This document shows, piece after piece, positions 41,234-50,456 of a stretch of DNA of 64,000 bases. The notes under the pieces are model-generated. The model was given only the letters and a program-made list of their open reading frames with translations, had not been told where the DNA came from and did not search any database. A program made the translations under genes and the position numbers. Origin of the DNA: Actinopolymorpha pittospori (GTDB taxonomy: Bacteria > Actinomycetota > Actinomycetes > Propionibacteriales > Actinopolymorphaceae); contig NZ_JADBEM010000001.1 of NCBI RefSeq assembly GCF_014873875.1, positions 4,030,001 through 4,094,000 on the forward strand. The letters are read 5' to 3'. Positions within the stretch are counted from its first letter, which is position 1, and each line of letters starts with the position of its first letter.

Positions 41234-41536
41234 CTAACGTCCTGGCGGGTGCCGCTCGGAGCGCAGCCGCCTGCGCTCCGCGGTGAACTCCCACCACATC
41301 CGCGGCGGGCCGCCACGGGCCTGGTCGACGACGGACATGAACGTGTCGAGCAGGCACGGGTCGTACCTGCGCCCGTCGACCGCGCACAGCTGGTCGTACA
41401 TCTCCAGTGGGTCCCGGTCGGTGAGGTGGCTCACCTCGGTCACCCCGACGCGGGCCAGGTAGCGCCGCACGGCCGGTCCGACGTTCGTCAGGGCGAGCAG
41501 GTCCTCGCCGCTGCCAGTGCGAGCCTTCGTGGTCAT
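41234..41536 (-). CDS. Cdd1-like helix-hairpin-helix protein
   Basis: 100 residues. LLALTNVGPAVRRYLARVGV is a helix-hairpin-helix, and SHLTDRDPLEMYDQLCAVDG with DPCLLDTFMSVVDQARGGPP matches the Cdd1 (pathogenicity locus) family. Such proteins may bind DNA, but no activity has been shown. The ATG at 41536 (MTTKARTGSGEDLL) is preceded by GAGAGGGGACCGCG. It lies upstream of the exporter gene in the same direction, with a 90-base gap. Confidence 0.85.
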   Translation of the reverse strand: MTTKARTGSGEDLLALTNVGPAVRRYLARVGVTEVSHLTDRDPLEMYDQLCAVDGRRYDPCLLDTFMSVVDQARGGPPRMWWEFTAERRRLRSERHPPGR

Positions 41537-41842
41537 CGCGGTCCCCTCTCGGTCGATCTCGGGCCACCTTCCAGCTTCGTCGTCGACGAGGCGGTTGGCT
41601 TGTACGTATCGGACATGGCGGCAGCTTCGGTCGGGCCACGGAGGGAGCGGTCGAAGCGGCAGCGGACGGTAGGCTCACCGGACCGGGACCGTCGAGCCCG
41701 TTGTGGATTCTGGGACTCGACGTGGCCCCTCATCGCGTCCGGGTGCGGACGACGGCATCGGCGACGCCGACGAGGATGGGTTGACGACGACGGCCAGCCG
41801 CGGCCCTGGAGGTCGACGCCGGCCAGGTGAGGGCGTGAGGGT
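41537..41842. other. Intergenic, divergent
   Basis: 306 bases between the Cdd1-like gene (minus) and the DUF4432 gene (plus). No gene or distinct regulatory site was recognised. Confidence 0.4.
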
Positions 41843-42919
41843 ATGAGACTGCATGGGCAGGACGTCTCGGCGGCGACGCTCGCTCGGAAGGCGGGTGACC
41901 TCGGCGCGGCGGGTGGTGTCCGCTCGGTGGTGCTCGCCGACGGCGCCGAGCGGGGCCTGCGGGTGCTCGAGTTCCGAACCGGCAGCGGCCTGGGCTTCGA
42001 CGTCCTGGTCGACCGGGCGATGGACATCGGACCGGCGGACTACCGCGGCGCGAGCTTCGGCTGGCGTTCGGCCACCGGGCTTCGCCATCCCGGACTCCAC
42101 GAGAACGCCGACGAGGACGGGTTGGGGTGGCTCCGGAGCTTCTCCGGGCTGCTCGTCACCGGTGGACTCGACCACGCGTTCGGCGCGGAGGAGCTCGACG
42201 CGTCCCACTTCCGGTACTCCCGTCGCGCGACCACCAAGAACGGCCTGCACGGACGGATCGCCAACACGCCGGCCCGGCTGATCGGGTACGGCGAGGATCG
42301 GGTGGGAGACGAGGTCGTGTTGTGGGCGGAGGGCGAGGTGCGCCAGGCAGCCGTCTTCGGCGAGCACCTCCGGCTCCGACGCCGGATCGAGGCGGACCTG
42401 GGTGGGACGGAGATCAGGCTGACCGACACGGTGACCAACGCCGGCTTCGACCCCACCCCGCACATGTACCTCTACCACATCAACGTGGGCTGGCCGTTCC
42501 TCGACGAGGGAGCACGTTTCGAGGCGCCGGTGGTGCGGACGCTCTGGCAGTCCGACAGCGTGGCCGAGCAGGGCTTCTCCCACCTCGTCCTGCCGGGGCC
42601 GCAGCCTGGTTTCGTCGAGCAGGTCTACGAGCACGAACTCCGACCGGACGCCGACGGGCGCGTCAAGGCGAGGTTGGCCAACGACCGGTTGGGCGTCTTC
42701 TTCGAGGTCGAGTACGACAGCGGCGAGTTTCCGGTGTTCCTCCAGTGGATGCACCTGCGCGAGGGTGCCTACACCATCGGTCTCGAGCCCTCGACCAACC
42801 ACGTCGGCGGCGCGCGAGCGGCGCGTGAGGACGGCACGCTCACCTGGCTCGGTCCGGGCGAGTCGCGCGGCTACCACACGACGCTGCGGGTCGGCGCCCT
42901 CGCGCAGCCGTCGGCGTAG
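41843..42919 (+). CDS. DUF4432 family protein (galactose-mutarotase-like fold)
   Basis: 358 residues. Matches to the DUF4432 group include LRVLEFRTGSGLGFDVLVDR, AMDIGPADYRGASFGWRSAT, GLLVTGGLDHAFG, LHGRIANTPARLIGY and HMYLYHINVGWPFLDEGARF. The fold is that of aldose epimerases, and members are found in sugar-degradation clusters; the exact reaction is unknown. The start ATG at 41843 has GTGAGGGCGTGAGGGT upstream. It is followed 103 bases later by a Gfo/Idh gene, consistent with a sugar pathway. Confidence 0.9.
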   Translation: MRLHGQDVSAATLARKAGDLGAAGGVRSVVLADGAERGLRVLEFRTGSGLGFDVLVDRAMDIGPADYRGASFGWRSATGLRHPGLHENADEDGLGWLRSFSGLLVTGGLDHAFGAEELDASHFRYSRRATTKNGLHGRIANTPARLIGYGEDRVGDEVVLWAEGEVRQAAVFGEHLRLRRRIEADLGGTEIRLTDTVTNAGFDPTPHMYLYHINVGWPFLDEGARFEAPVVRTLWQSDSVAEQGFSHLVLPGPQPGFVEQVYEHELRPDADGRVKARLANDRLGVFFEVEYDSGEFPVFLQWMHLREGAYTIGLEPSTNHVGGARAAREDGTLTWLGPGESRGYHTTLRVGALAQPSA

Positions 42920-43022
42920 GCCGGAGCGCGCGAGCCGGAGTTGGCCAGAGTCCAGGCGCTGGACATCCCACCCGGAGTTCGAGAAGGCTGGTGGGAACAG
43001 CCGCGACAGGAGGACGTGCCAG

Positions 43023-44192
43023 ATGCCAGTGGATGCCGTGCGACCTATTCGACTCGGACTGATCGGGACCGGCCTCGCGGTGGAGAAGCTGCACTGGCCG
43101 GTCCTTCGGCAACTGCCGGACCGGTACGTCGTGACGGCGTACTCCGACCATTCACCGGAGCAGGCGCGGCACTTCGTCTCCTACAGCGGCGTGACCGACG
43201 CGGCCTACAGCGCCGACTATCACGACCTGCTGAAGCGCGACGACGTCGACGCCGTCCTCGTCACCGTGCCGATCCCCCTGCTGTATCCGGTGACCCGGGA
43301 GGCCCTCAGCGCGGGCAAGCACGTGCTGTGAGAGAAGCCCACCGGCACCGACGAGGAGGAGGCCTGGGCGTTCCTCGCGCTCGCCCAGGAGTACCCCGAC
43401 CAGACGATCCTGGTCGGGGAGAACATCTTCTACCGCGACGACCTGCGGCTCGCGAGGTCACTCCTGGACGCCGGCGCCATCGGCAGACTCCACCTGATGG
43501 CCTGGCGCGTGGTAGGTCAGCTTGTGCCGCTCTCCGGAACGTTCAGCGGGACGCCGTGGCGGCAGCGGCCGGGCTACCGCGGTGGTGCGCACCTGGACGC
43601 GGGAGTCCACAACGTCGCCCAGATCAGGTTGCTCTGCGGTGACGCGGCGAAGGTCCACGGGGCCATCCAGTGGGCCAACAGCACCATCGACGCGCCGTCG
43701 GACCTCACGCTCAACCTCGAGTTCGACTCCGGCGCGATCGGCAACTACACCGCCTCCTATCCGGAGCTGGCGGTGCCGCGGGAGCCGAACGAGATGCGCA
43801 TGTACGGCACCGACGGCGTGCTCGTCCTGAACGGAGCGAGAGGCGAACGCCGCGTGACGCTGCACCGAGCCGACGGCAGCCACGAACGCCACACCTTCCA
43901 GGGGATCGACAACGGCTACCACGGCGAACTCCGCAACTTCGCCGACGCCGTAGTCCATGGCGAACCCGTGGTGGGAACGATCCGCCAGAGCTTCACCAAC
44001 ATGCTCACGATCCTGCGTGGTCTGGACTCCGCGGAGAAGGGCACGGTCGTGTCCCTGGCGGACCTCGCCGACGGCGCGTCCGGCGTGTCCGGCGTACCCC
44101 TGTGGCGCCCGCGAGGCGCGTCCGGGCTCTTCGACGGGTTGCCTGGCAGCCACACGGTCAGTTCCGACCAGGCGGACGGGGGAGAAGCCTAG
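43023..44192 (+). pseudogene. Gfo/Idh/MocA oxidoreductase with an in-frame TGA
   Basis: 389 positions. The ATG at 43023 has AGGAGG upstream. The Rossmann part reads RLGLIGTGLAVEKLHWPVLR, then DVDAVLVTVPIPLLYPVTRE and GKHVL, followed by a TGA (43329-43331) and, in the same frame, EKPTGTDEEEAWAFLALAQE and the whole C-terminal domain. Family members often have Cys at this site (HVLCEKP), so a TGC or TGT became TGA. The catalytic EKP Lys follows. Dead gene, base error or read-through are possible; selenocysteine is unlikely but testable. The downstream part is otherwise intact, which suggests a recent event. Confidence 0.85.
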
Positions 44193-44236
44193 GGTTTCCG
44201 TTCCCGGGTGGCGCCGGTGCAGGCGGGCGACCCCGT

Positions 44237-45367
44237 TCAGGCCTCCTCGTCGTGGTCGAGGTCGAGGTCGAGAACGACGCGCCCGACCGCTCCGTCAAGG
44301 AGGGCTTGACAGGCGTCGTTCACCTTGCTCAGCGGGTACGCCGGGCCGAGCAGCTCGTCCAGGGGCAGCCGTCCGGCACGGTAGAGCTCCAGTAGCTTCG
44401 GGATGTCGGTCACGGTGTTGGCCGAGCCGTAGAGGCTGCCGATCAGCCGCTTCTCCTGCTGTACGAGCTGGTTGATCGGTACCTCGAACGTCGCGCCGAC
44501 CCTGCCCAGGCCGATCGCCACCACCGCGCCGCCCTTGCGGAGAGCGGCGAAGGACTGCTCGATGGTCCGCGCCCGGCCCACCGCTTCCAGGGCCCAGTCG
44601 ACGCCGTCCGCGCAGATGTCGTGGACGGCGTCGACGAGGTCGACCTCGCGGGTGTCGATCGTGTGGGTGGCGCCGAGGCGTGCGGCGAGTTCGAGCCGCT
44701 GGGGTACGACGTCCGCGACGATGATCTGGCCGGCCCCGACGAGGCGGGCGCCGATGACGCTCGACAGCCCCACGCCGCCGGCGCCGACCACGAGGACGCT
44801 GCTCCCGGCCGCGCCGGTGACGACGTTGAGGACCGAGCCGACGCCCGTGACGACCGCGCAGCCGACGAGCGCCGCGATCCGCGGTGGGATGTCCGCGGGG
44901 ACCGGTACGACGGACTGCTCGGCGACCACGCAGCGTTCGGCGAAGCAGGAGGCGCCGAGCAGATGATGGACGTCCTCCGCGCCGCGCCGGAGCCGGGTCG
45001 TACCGTCCAGCAGTCCGTTGGTGGCGATCTGGATCCTGGCACTCTCACACAGTGCCGGCCGCCCGGTGGAGCAGTACGCGCAGTTGCCGCACCTCGGCCG
45101 CCACATGAGGACCACGTGGTCGCCGGGGCGGACCCGCGTGACACCCGGACCGACCTGCTCGACGATGCCCGCACCCTCGTGTCCCGGCACGATCGGGGTC
45201 GCGCAGGTGAGGTCTCCGGCCAGGTAGTGCAGGTCGGTGTGGCAGACGCCGGCAGCCTGGATCCGGACGAGTACCTCACCCTCCTTGGGCTCGGCGAGGG
45301 TCAACTCCTCCACCCGCAGCGGCGTTCCAGGCTCGTCGAGGACCGCCGCCCTCACCGCGAGTGGCAT
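44237..45367 (-). CDS. Zinc-dependent alcohol dehydrogenase (MDR family)
   Basis: 376 residues. Catalytic zinc ligands are in AGVCHTDLHYLAGD (Cys) and PGHEGAGIVEQVG (His-Glu). The structural zinc site is CGNCAYCSTGRPALC, with all four Cys. The NAD-binding loop VLVVGAGGVGLSSVIGARLV lies near 190. The type is class III-like or a mycothiol/benzyl-alcohol type dehydrogenase; the substrate is not certain. The ATG at 45367 has GGTGGAGCG upstream; the open frame continues upstream without a site. It is convergent with the Gfo/Idh gene. Confidence 0.92.
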   Translation of the reverse strand: MPLAVRAAVLDEPGTPLRVEELTLAEPKEGEVLVRIQAAGVCHTDLHYLAGDLTCATPIVPGHEGAGIVEQVGPGVTRVRPGDHVVLMWRPRCGNCAYCSTGRPALCESARIQIATNGLLDGTTRLRRGAEDVHHLLGASCFAERCVVAEQSVVPVPADIPPRIAALVGCAVVTGVGSVLNVVTGAAGSSVLVVGAGGVGLSSVIGARLVGAGQIIVADVVPQRLELAARLGATHTIDTREVDLVDAVHDICADGVDWALEAVGRARTIEQSFAALRKGGAVVAIGLGRVGATFEVPINQLVQQEKRLIGSLYGSANTVTDIPKLLELYRAGRLPLDELLGPAYPLSKVNDACQALLDGAVGRVVLDLDLDHDEEA

Positions 45368-45685
45368 CGCTCCACCTCTCTCCGTGCTTCGCCTTGGCTG
45401 GCCAGCCTGTGCTGGGTCGGGCCACAGATACACCGGCGCGGCGCCTGTCTGCCACCACCCACCCGGGACGCGTCCGCACGTGGTCACGTGGTGGAGCGCG
45501 GGCAGGCGCGACTGTCGCGGGCGGTCGGGGGTTGCGTGGCGGTCGGGGTGGGGCGGCGGTCGCATCCCGCCGATTCTCGCCGGACGTCGAAGCGGACGGG
45601 AAGTTCTTCGAGGATGTTTCGTCGGTGGGGCTGAATACCCTTGTTTTACAGGGGTTGTTGTCGGTGGTCGGGTCTAGGTTTGGTC
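45368..45685. other. Intergenic with the conserved leader of HNH copy 2
   Basis: 318 bases. The last 90 bases repeat the leader of the DUF222/HNH gene at 27303-27391; the first part has the divergent promoter of the alcohol dehydrogenase gene. No gene is seen. Confidence 0.55.
45599..45685 (+). promoter_or_regulatory. Conserved leader of the DUF222/HNH gene (copy 2)
   Basis: GGAAGTTCTTCGAG at 45599-45612 matches the copy 1 box at 13 of 14 bases. The 47 bases at 45639-45685 match the copy 1 leader, with a 28-base identical core. The distance between the two blocks is 26 bases here and 27 in copy 1. Confidence 0.8.
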
Positions 45686-47129
45686 ATGGACATCGACACC
45701 GGCGCTGGCAGCGGGGGTGCGGGCTTCGCGCATCCGTTGATGCGTTGGCTTGCCGATGTTGGTGCGGGTATTGACGCGGCGATCGAGTGTCCAACGTTGT
45801 CGTTGCCGCTGGATCAATACGAAGGGGCGTTGCGGCAGATCGCTGTCTGCGAGGCGAGGCTCGCATCGTTGCGGTTGTCTCTGACGCGGCAGGGCGAGCT
45901 GAACGAGGTCAGGAAGCTGAGCGGTGCTGCGAATACCGCGGGGTGGGTGCAACAGGTGACGCGGATGGGGCGGCGCGAGGCGTCGGTGTCGGTCCGGCTC
46001 GCGAAAGCGCTGGACCAGACGATCCGAGCGACCGGTTGCGCGCTTTCCGAGGGTGAGATTTCGTTGGGTCAGGCGCAGGTGATCGAACGCGCGATCCGAC
46101 GGTTGCCCAACGACGTCGACGCCGCCGTACGGGCGGAGGCGGAAGCGTTCCTCCTGGACAGCGCTCAGGATCTTGATGTCGATGACTTGGACAGGGCCGG
46201 GAAGCATCTGTATGAGGTGGTCGCACCGGAGGATGCCGAGCGTCGGATCGGAAAGCAGTTGGAGGAACAGGAGCGCCGGGCTCGGGAGAGCAGGACCCTC
46301 AGCTTCGGGCCGGTCCGCGACGGGATGGGCACCATGTTCGTGCGCCTGGACGTGCCCACTCTCGCGATCCTGTAGGCGCTGCTCGACCCCGTCGCTCGCC
46401 CTCGTCCCTCGGGCCCCCGACGGCCCGGACCTGCGCAGCAGCGAACGACGGCAGGCCGACGCCTTCGCCGAACTCGTCGCCCTGGCCCAGGCAGCAGCCA
46501 GCGCACCCACCCGCGGCGGCATCAGGCCGCGCCTCACCGTGACGATGAACCACGACGACCTCGCCAACAAACTCGGGTACGGCACCCTCAACTCCGTGCT
46601 CACCGACTTCGGACCCGCGCATCTGAAAGTGAAGACCCACGCCGGAGCCGGCGGCGGCTTGAACGGTGGCGGCACAACAGACGGGCGCGGCGGGCAAACC
46701 CTGATCGGCTACCGGATCACCGGGCCGCCACTGTCAGCCACGCTGGTACGGCAACTGGCCTGTGATGCGGAGATCATCCCGGTCGTGCTCGGCGGTGACG
46801 GCGCCGTCCTCGACCTCGGCAGAGGGACCAGGCTGTTCACGTCCTCCCAACGACATGCACTCGCCGAGCGAAACGGCTACTTCTGCCACTTCCCCGACTG
46901 CAGACGACCCGAGAAGTGGACCGAAGCGCATCACATAAAACACTGGGTGGACGGAGGAGCAACCGACCTCAACGGCGTCCTCCTCTGCCAGCACCACCAC
47001 ACCGTCATCCACACGAAGGGTTGGACCGTGCGGATGGGTGACGACGGCCACCCCGAGTACATCCCGCCGCCATGGGGCGACCCCTACCAGAACGTCATCC
47101 GCCCCAGCCGGCCAACGCTCCGACGCTGA
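45686..47129 (+). pseudogene. DUF222 / HNH endonuclease domain protein (copy 2, broken)
   Basis: The N-terminal part from ATG 45686 (DIDTGAGSGGAGFAHPLMRW) runs to an in-frame TAG at 46373-46375, where a Gln codon is expected (LAIL-stop-ALLDPVARPRP). A second lesion, a frameshift near 46408-46420, is needed to reach the frame coding APDGPDLRSSERRQADAFAE. The rest, with the intact HNH site (CHFPDCRRPEKWTEAHHIKH, WVDGGATDLNGVLLCQHHH), runs to 47129. With two independent lesions it is more likely a real pseudogene than a base error. It is paralogous to the gene at 25869. Confidence 0.88.
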
Positions 47130-47252
47130 GCCCGATCGGATGGAGCGGCGCGTCCTGAAGCCCAGCGCGGCGTCAGACCACACAGGCAAGCAGTTCCCTG
47201 AGGCCTCGTCGATGAATTCGTGTCCTGCTGCCCCGGCAGGATGATCGAGGCA

Positions 47253-47654
47253 TCACCCTTGGGTGACGACGTCGGCGCGTTGCGCTTCGCCCTGCCCGAA
47301 GGAGAGGTTCTCGCCGGGGAGTTCGGAGAGCATGACCCCGATGTCGTCGGGTGAGACGCCGGCCGCCTTGGCGACTCGCGTGTTGACGTCCTTCAGCAGT
47401 GCGAGACGAGTCTCGCTCGACCGACCCTGGATGAAGACGAGTTCCATGAGGATCATGTCGTCGGTGTAGTGCATGCCGACGAACGACGACGTGTGGCGGA
47501 AACGACTCCTCGGCAGCTCGAAGATCAGCTGGTAGAAGTCTTCCCGTGGCACATCGAGAACGTTCATCAGCGCGGCCTGGGTGGCGTCGGACACCTTGTC
47601 GAGGCGGCCCCCGTCGTAGCGCCCCTCCATGACATGGATCTTCGCTACCGGCAT
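47253..47654 (-). CDS. Tautomerase-family protein
   Basis: 133 residues. Met is followed by Pro2 (MPVAKIHVMEG), the N-terminal catalytic proline of the tautomerase superfamily. The length and the parts LMELVFIQGRSSETRLALLK and VARAAGVSPDDI-like segments match the malonate semialdehyde decarboxylase/tautomerase-3 group. It may tautomerise or decarboxylate small keto acids. The ATG at 47654 has GGGAGGAG 8 bases upstream; the open frame upstream (MRPRTHREESA) would hide the Pro and so is rejected. It is a lone gene on the minus strand. Confidence 0.9.
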   Translation of the reverse strand: MPVAKIHVMEGRYDGGRLDKVSDATQAALMNVLDVPREDFYQLIFELPRSRFRHTSSFVGMHYTDDMILMELVFIQGRSSETRLALLKDVNTRVAKAAGVSPDDIGVMLSELPGENLSFGQGEAQRADVVTQG

Positions 47655-47836
47655 CGCGGACTCCTCCCGGTGGGTTCTGGGCCGCATCGGTGCTCTCGTT
47701 CAGTCTTGCTCGCCGTGCTGGCACAGGCGAGGCGAAGCGCGCTGGGCGTCGACCAGCGTCAACCGGTCATAGCCGACGAAACCCGCGCGGCCCGGACGCC
47801 CTGTCACCCGGACGCCCAGTCACTCCAGATGCCCTG

Positions 47837-48595
47837 TCACATGGAGACCCGGGCGTACTCGTCGAGGGAGTCGCGGACGAACGCGGCGCAGTCGGTGCCT
47901 CCGTACGTAGCGGAGAAGCTCGGATTCTCGACGTACATGCGGCCCAGACAACGCACGAGCTCGATGGAACGCTCGCGGTCTCCTTCGGCCACCGGCGTCC
48001 CGGGGATCTCGCGGAGCCACTCCACGTGCCGGGCAGCCACCGCGTGTGCGCGGTCCGAACGTGGGGACACGCCGTCGTTCCAGGCCGCGACCCACGCCGC
48101 GATCAACTCGTCGGTGTCCCGTTTCCATGCGCGCTGTTGTTGCAGGCTCTTCCCGTGCCACCATGCGTTGCTGTCCTGGAAGGCGCGCTCACCCCAGCGA
48201 GCGACGACCTCGTCCTGGTACCGGTCGTTGAAGCCGTCCAGCATCATCTCCAGAGACCGGTCCGTGCCGGAGCGCTGGGCGTCGAGGGTGCGCCGGACGG
48301 CGGTGATCCGCTGGCCCAGATGCTCGCGCTCGGCTTCGAGGAGTTCGATGTGGTCGCGGAGGGCGGTCTTCTCGTCCTGCTGCCGGTCCAGGACGTCCGC
48401 GATCACGGGCAGGCTCAGGCCGAGGTCCCGTAACAGGAGGACGCGTTGCAGACGGGCCACCGCGGTCACGTCGTAGTACCGGTAGCCGTTGGTGCCGACC
48501 CGGGAGGGCCGGAGCAACCCGATGTCGTCGTAGTGGCGCAGTGTGCGACTGGAGACGCCGGCACTGGCCGCCACCTGCTGGATGGTCCACTCCAC
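47837..48595 (-). CDS. MerR-family regulator with TipAS antibiotic-recognition domain
   Basis: 252 residues. The MerR DNA-binding part (res 1-75) reads TIQQVAASAGVSSRTLRHYD, DIGLLRPSRVGTNGYRYYDV. A dimer coiled coil (QQDEKTALRDHIELLEAERE) follows, then a TipAS-like domain (res ~120-250, FQDSNAWWHGKSLQQQRAWK, YVENPSFSATYGGTDCAAFV). TipA proteins bind thiopeptide or other drugs and activate transcription. A GTG at 48595 starts the gene. The likely target is unclear; a VOC remnant lies just upstream. Confidence 0.92.
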   Translation of the reverse strand: MEWTIQQVAASAGVSSRTLRHYDDIGLLRPSRVGTNGYRYYDVTAVARLQRVLLLRDLGLSLPVIADVLDRQQDEKTALRDHIELLEAEREHLGQRITAVRRTLDAQRSGTDRSLEMMLDGFNDRYQDEVVARWGERAFQDSNAWWHGKSLQQQRAWKRDTDELIAAWVAAWNDGVSPRSDRAHAVAARHVEWLREIPGTPVAEGDRERSIELVRCLGRMYVENPSFSATYGGTDCAAFVRDSLDEYARVSM

Positions 48596-48634
48596 GGTGC
48601 CTCCTGCCCGCAGGCCCGAGAGGGACCGGGCCGT

Positions 48635-48828
48635 CTAGGTCTCGATGACGAAGTCGCCCTCGATGTTCTCCCGAGCCCACTCCCTGGCGCGACCCATTTC
48701 CGCCTCGCGCGGCGCCGTGAGGATCACCCAATTCCCGTCCGGGTCGTCGATGCTCAGGTCGAGACGAAGCCGACGGCCTGGTAGAACGCCTCGGCGGCGA
48801 TGTCCGGGACCTGGAAGGTGGCGAACAT
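48635..48828 (-). pseudogene. Remnant of a VOC (glyoxalase/bleomycin resistance) gene
   Basis: The minus strand from ATG 48828 reads MFATFQVPDIAAEAFYQAVG then a stop. In another frame it continues LSIDDPDGNWVILTAPREAE to the stop at 48635. These are the N- and C-terminal VOC motifs, so some 60 residues have been lost and the frame broken. A functional product is not expected. Confidence 0.65.
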
Positions 48829-48858
48829 CGGAATGAGGTCAAGGTCGGACTCGGCGAG

Positions 48859-49386
48859 TCAGACGGTCGCGGTCGCGAGGCCGAGGGCCCGTTCCTCGGT
48901 ACGGATCCGCACCGACAGCGCCGCGACGTTGAGGACAGTGAACGCCGTCGCGGTGATCCAGGCCGAGTGGATGAGCGGAAGCGCGAGACCCTCGACGACG
49001 ACCGCCACGTAGTTCGGGTGGCTCAGGTAGCGATACGGCCCCGAACGTACGCGGGGCAGGCCCGGGACCACGATGACGCGGAAGTTCCAGCGCGGACCGA
49101 GGGTGGAGATGCACCAGACCCGCAACGCCTGGGCGGCGAGGAGGAGCCCGAGCATCGGCCAGCCGATCAGGGGCACGAAGTCCCGGTGGGCGAGCAGCGG
49201 CTCGACGAGGCAACCAGTGAGCAGGCCGACGTGCAGGACGACCAGGAAGGGATAGTGACGACGGCCGAACTCCACGCCGCCCCGCTGCAGGCTCCAGGCG
49301 GCGTTGCGTCGGGAGATCAGCGCTTCGACGAGTCGCTGCGCCGCGACGGCCACGACCAGCAGTGCGTACGCGATCATCGCGGTCAC
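48859..49386 (-). CDS. Isoprenylcysteine carboxyl methyltransferase-like membrane protein (SrsB-like)
   Basis: 175 residues with about four helices (YALLVVAVAAQRLVEALISR; YPFLVVLHVGLLTGCLVEPL). The family end reads PGLPRVRSGPYRYLSHPNYV, then EERALG, the SAM-binding RHPNYxG-like region. In alkylresorcinol clusters such an enzyme methylates the phenol made by the type III PKS. The GTG at 49386 overlaps the PKS stop (GTGA); ATG 49377 is an alternative. The tight coupling supports a common pathway. Confidence 0.85.
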   Translation of the reverse strand: MTAMIAYALLVVAVAAQRLVEALISRRNAAWSLQRGGVEFGRRHYPFLVVLHVGLLTGCLVEPLLAHRDFVPLIGWPMLGLLLAAQALRVWCISTLGPRWNFRVIVVPGLPRVRSGPYRYLSHPNYVAVVVEGLALPLIHSAWITATAFTVLNVAALSVRIRTEERALGLATATV

Positions 49387-50456
49387 CACTCCAGCAGGAC
49401 GAGTTCGGAGGCGAAGCCGGGTCCCAGAGCGAGGAGCAGGCCGGGCGCACCCCGCGTGTGGCGGTCCAGCGCGATCGTGTCGCGGAGCACGTAGAGAACC
49501 GACGCCGACGACAGGTTGCCGATGGCGGCAAGCGATCGCCAGGTCACATCGAGTGCCCCTGCTGGGAGGTCGAGGCTCTCCGCGACCGCGTGCAGGACCT
49601 TGGGTCCGCCGGGATGACACACCCAGGCCTGGATGTCCGCCGGTTTCAGGCCGTGGTCGGCGAGGAAGCGTTCGACGTCCTCGCCGAGGTATCGGCGTAC
49701 GACGTCTGGGACCTCCGCGCCGAGGACGATCTGGAAGCCGGAGTTGCTGACGTCCCAGGCCATGACCCGGTGGCTGTCGGGATAGACGCGGCTCCGGGTC
49801 GCGACCACCCTCGGCCCGCTGCTCACGGCCTCGTCGGCAGGTTCGGCCCCGCCGGATCCGCGGAGCACGACCGCGGCGGCACCGTCTCCGAACAGCGCGC
49901 TCGCGACCAGGTTCGCGATCGAGGTGTCGGTCTGTTGCAGGGTCAGCGAGCACAGTTCGACGGAGAGCAGCACCGCGACGTGATCCGGCCAGCCGGTGAG
50001 GTAGTCGTGTACGCGGGCGAGACCGGCCGCGCCACCGACGCAGCCGAGCCCGAACAGGGGGAGGCGTTTGACGTCGGGCCGTAGGCCGAGGCGGTCGACG
50101 AGTCGGGCGTCGATCGACGGCGCCGCGACGCCGGTGGTGCTGGTGAACACCAGCAGGTCGACCGCTGTCGACGGCAGACCGGCCTGGGCGAGCGCGCCGG
50201 CGACGGCGTCCGCGCCGAGGTCGAGAGCCGTCTCGATGAACGCGTCGTTGGCGTCGCCGAATCCGCGGAGCTTCGGATAGTCCTCGATGGGGAGGGCGAG
50301 GTGGCGGGTGGCCACCGCAGCACTGCTGTGGAGGCGGTCGAGATTTCGCCGGTCGGCTCCTTCGAGACCACACACGCGAGCGAAAGCCTCGGTGATCTCA
50401 CTCTGCGCGTATTGATGGCGGGCCGGCACTCCGTGCACAGCGGCGATTCGCGTCAT
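49383..50456 (-). CDS. Type III polyketide synthase (alkylresorcinol/pyrone synthase-like)
   Basis: 357 residues. The catalytic triad is complete: Cys139 in LFGLGCVGGAAG, His281 in WVCHPGGPKVL and Asn314 in IGNLSSASVLYVL. These enzymes extend an acyl starter with malonyl-CoA and cyclise it to phenols or pyrones. Next to it lies an ICMT-like methyltransferase, as in the S. griseus srs phenolic lipid cluster; the third srs gene, a flavin hydroxylase, is not adjacent here. The ATG at 50456 (MTRIAAVHGVPARHQYAQSE) fits the family start. Starter and product are inferred only. Confidence 0.93.
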   Translation of the reverse strand: MTRIAAVHGVPARHQYAQSEITEAFARVCGLEGADRRNLDRLHSSAAVATRHLALPIEDYPKLRGFGDANDAFIETALDLGADAVAGALAQAGLPSTAVDLLVFTSTTGVAAPSIDARLVDRLGLRPDVKRLPLFGLGCVGGAAGLARVHDYLTGWPDHVAVLLSVELCSLTLQQTDTSIANLVASALFGDGAAAVVLRGSGGAEPADEAVSSGPRVVATRSRVYPDSHRVMAWDVSNSGFQIVLGAEVPDVVRRYLGEDVERFLADHGLKPADIQAWVCHPGGPKVLHAVAESLDLPAGALDVTWRSLAAIGNLSSASVLYVLRDTIALDRHTRGAPGLLLALGPGFASELVLLEW

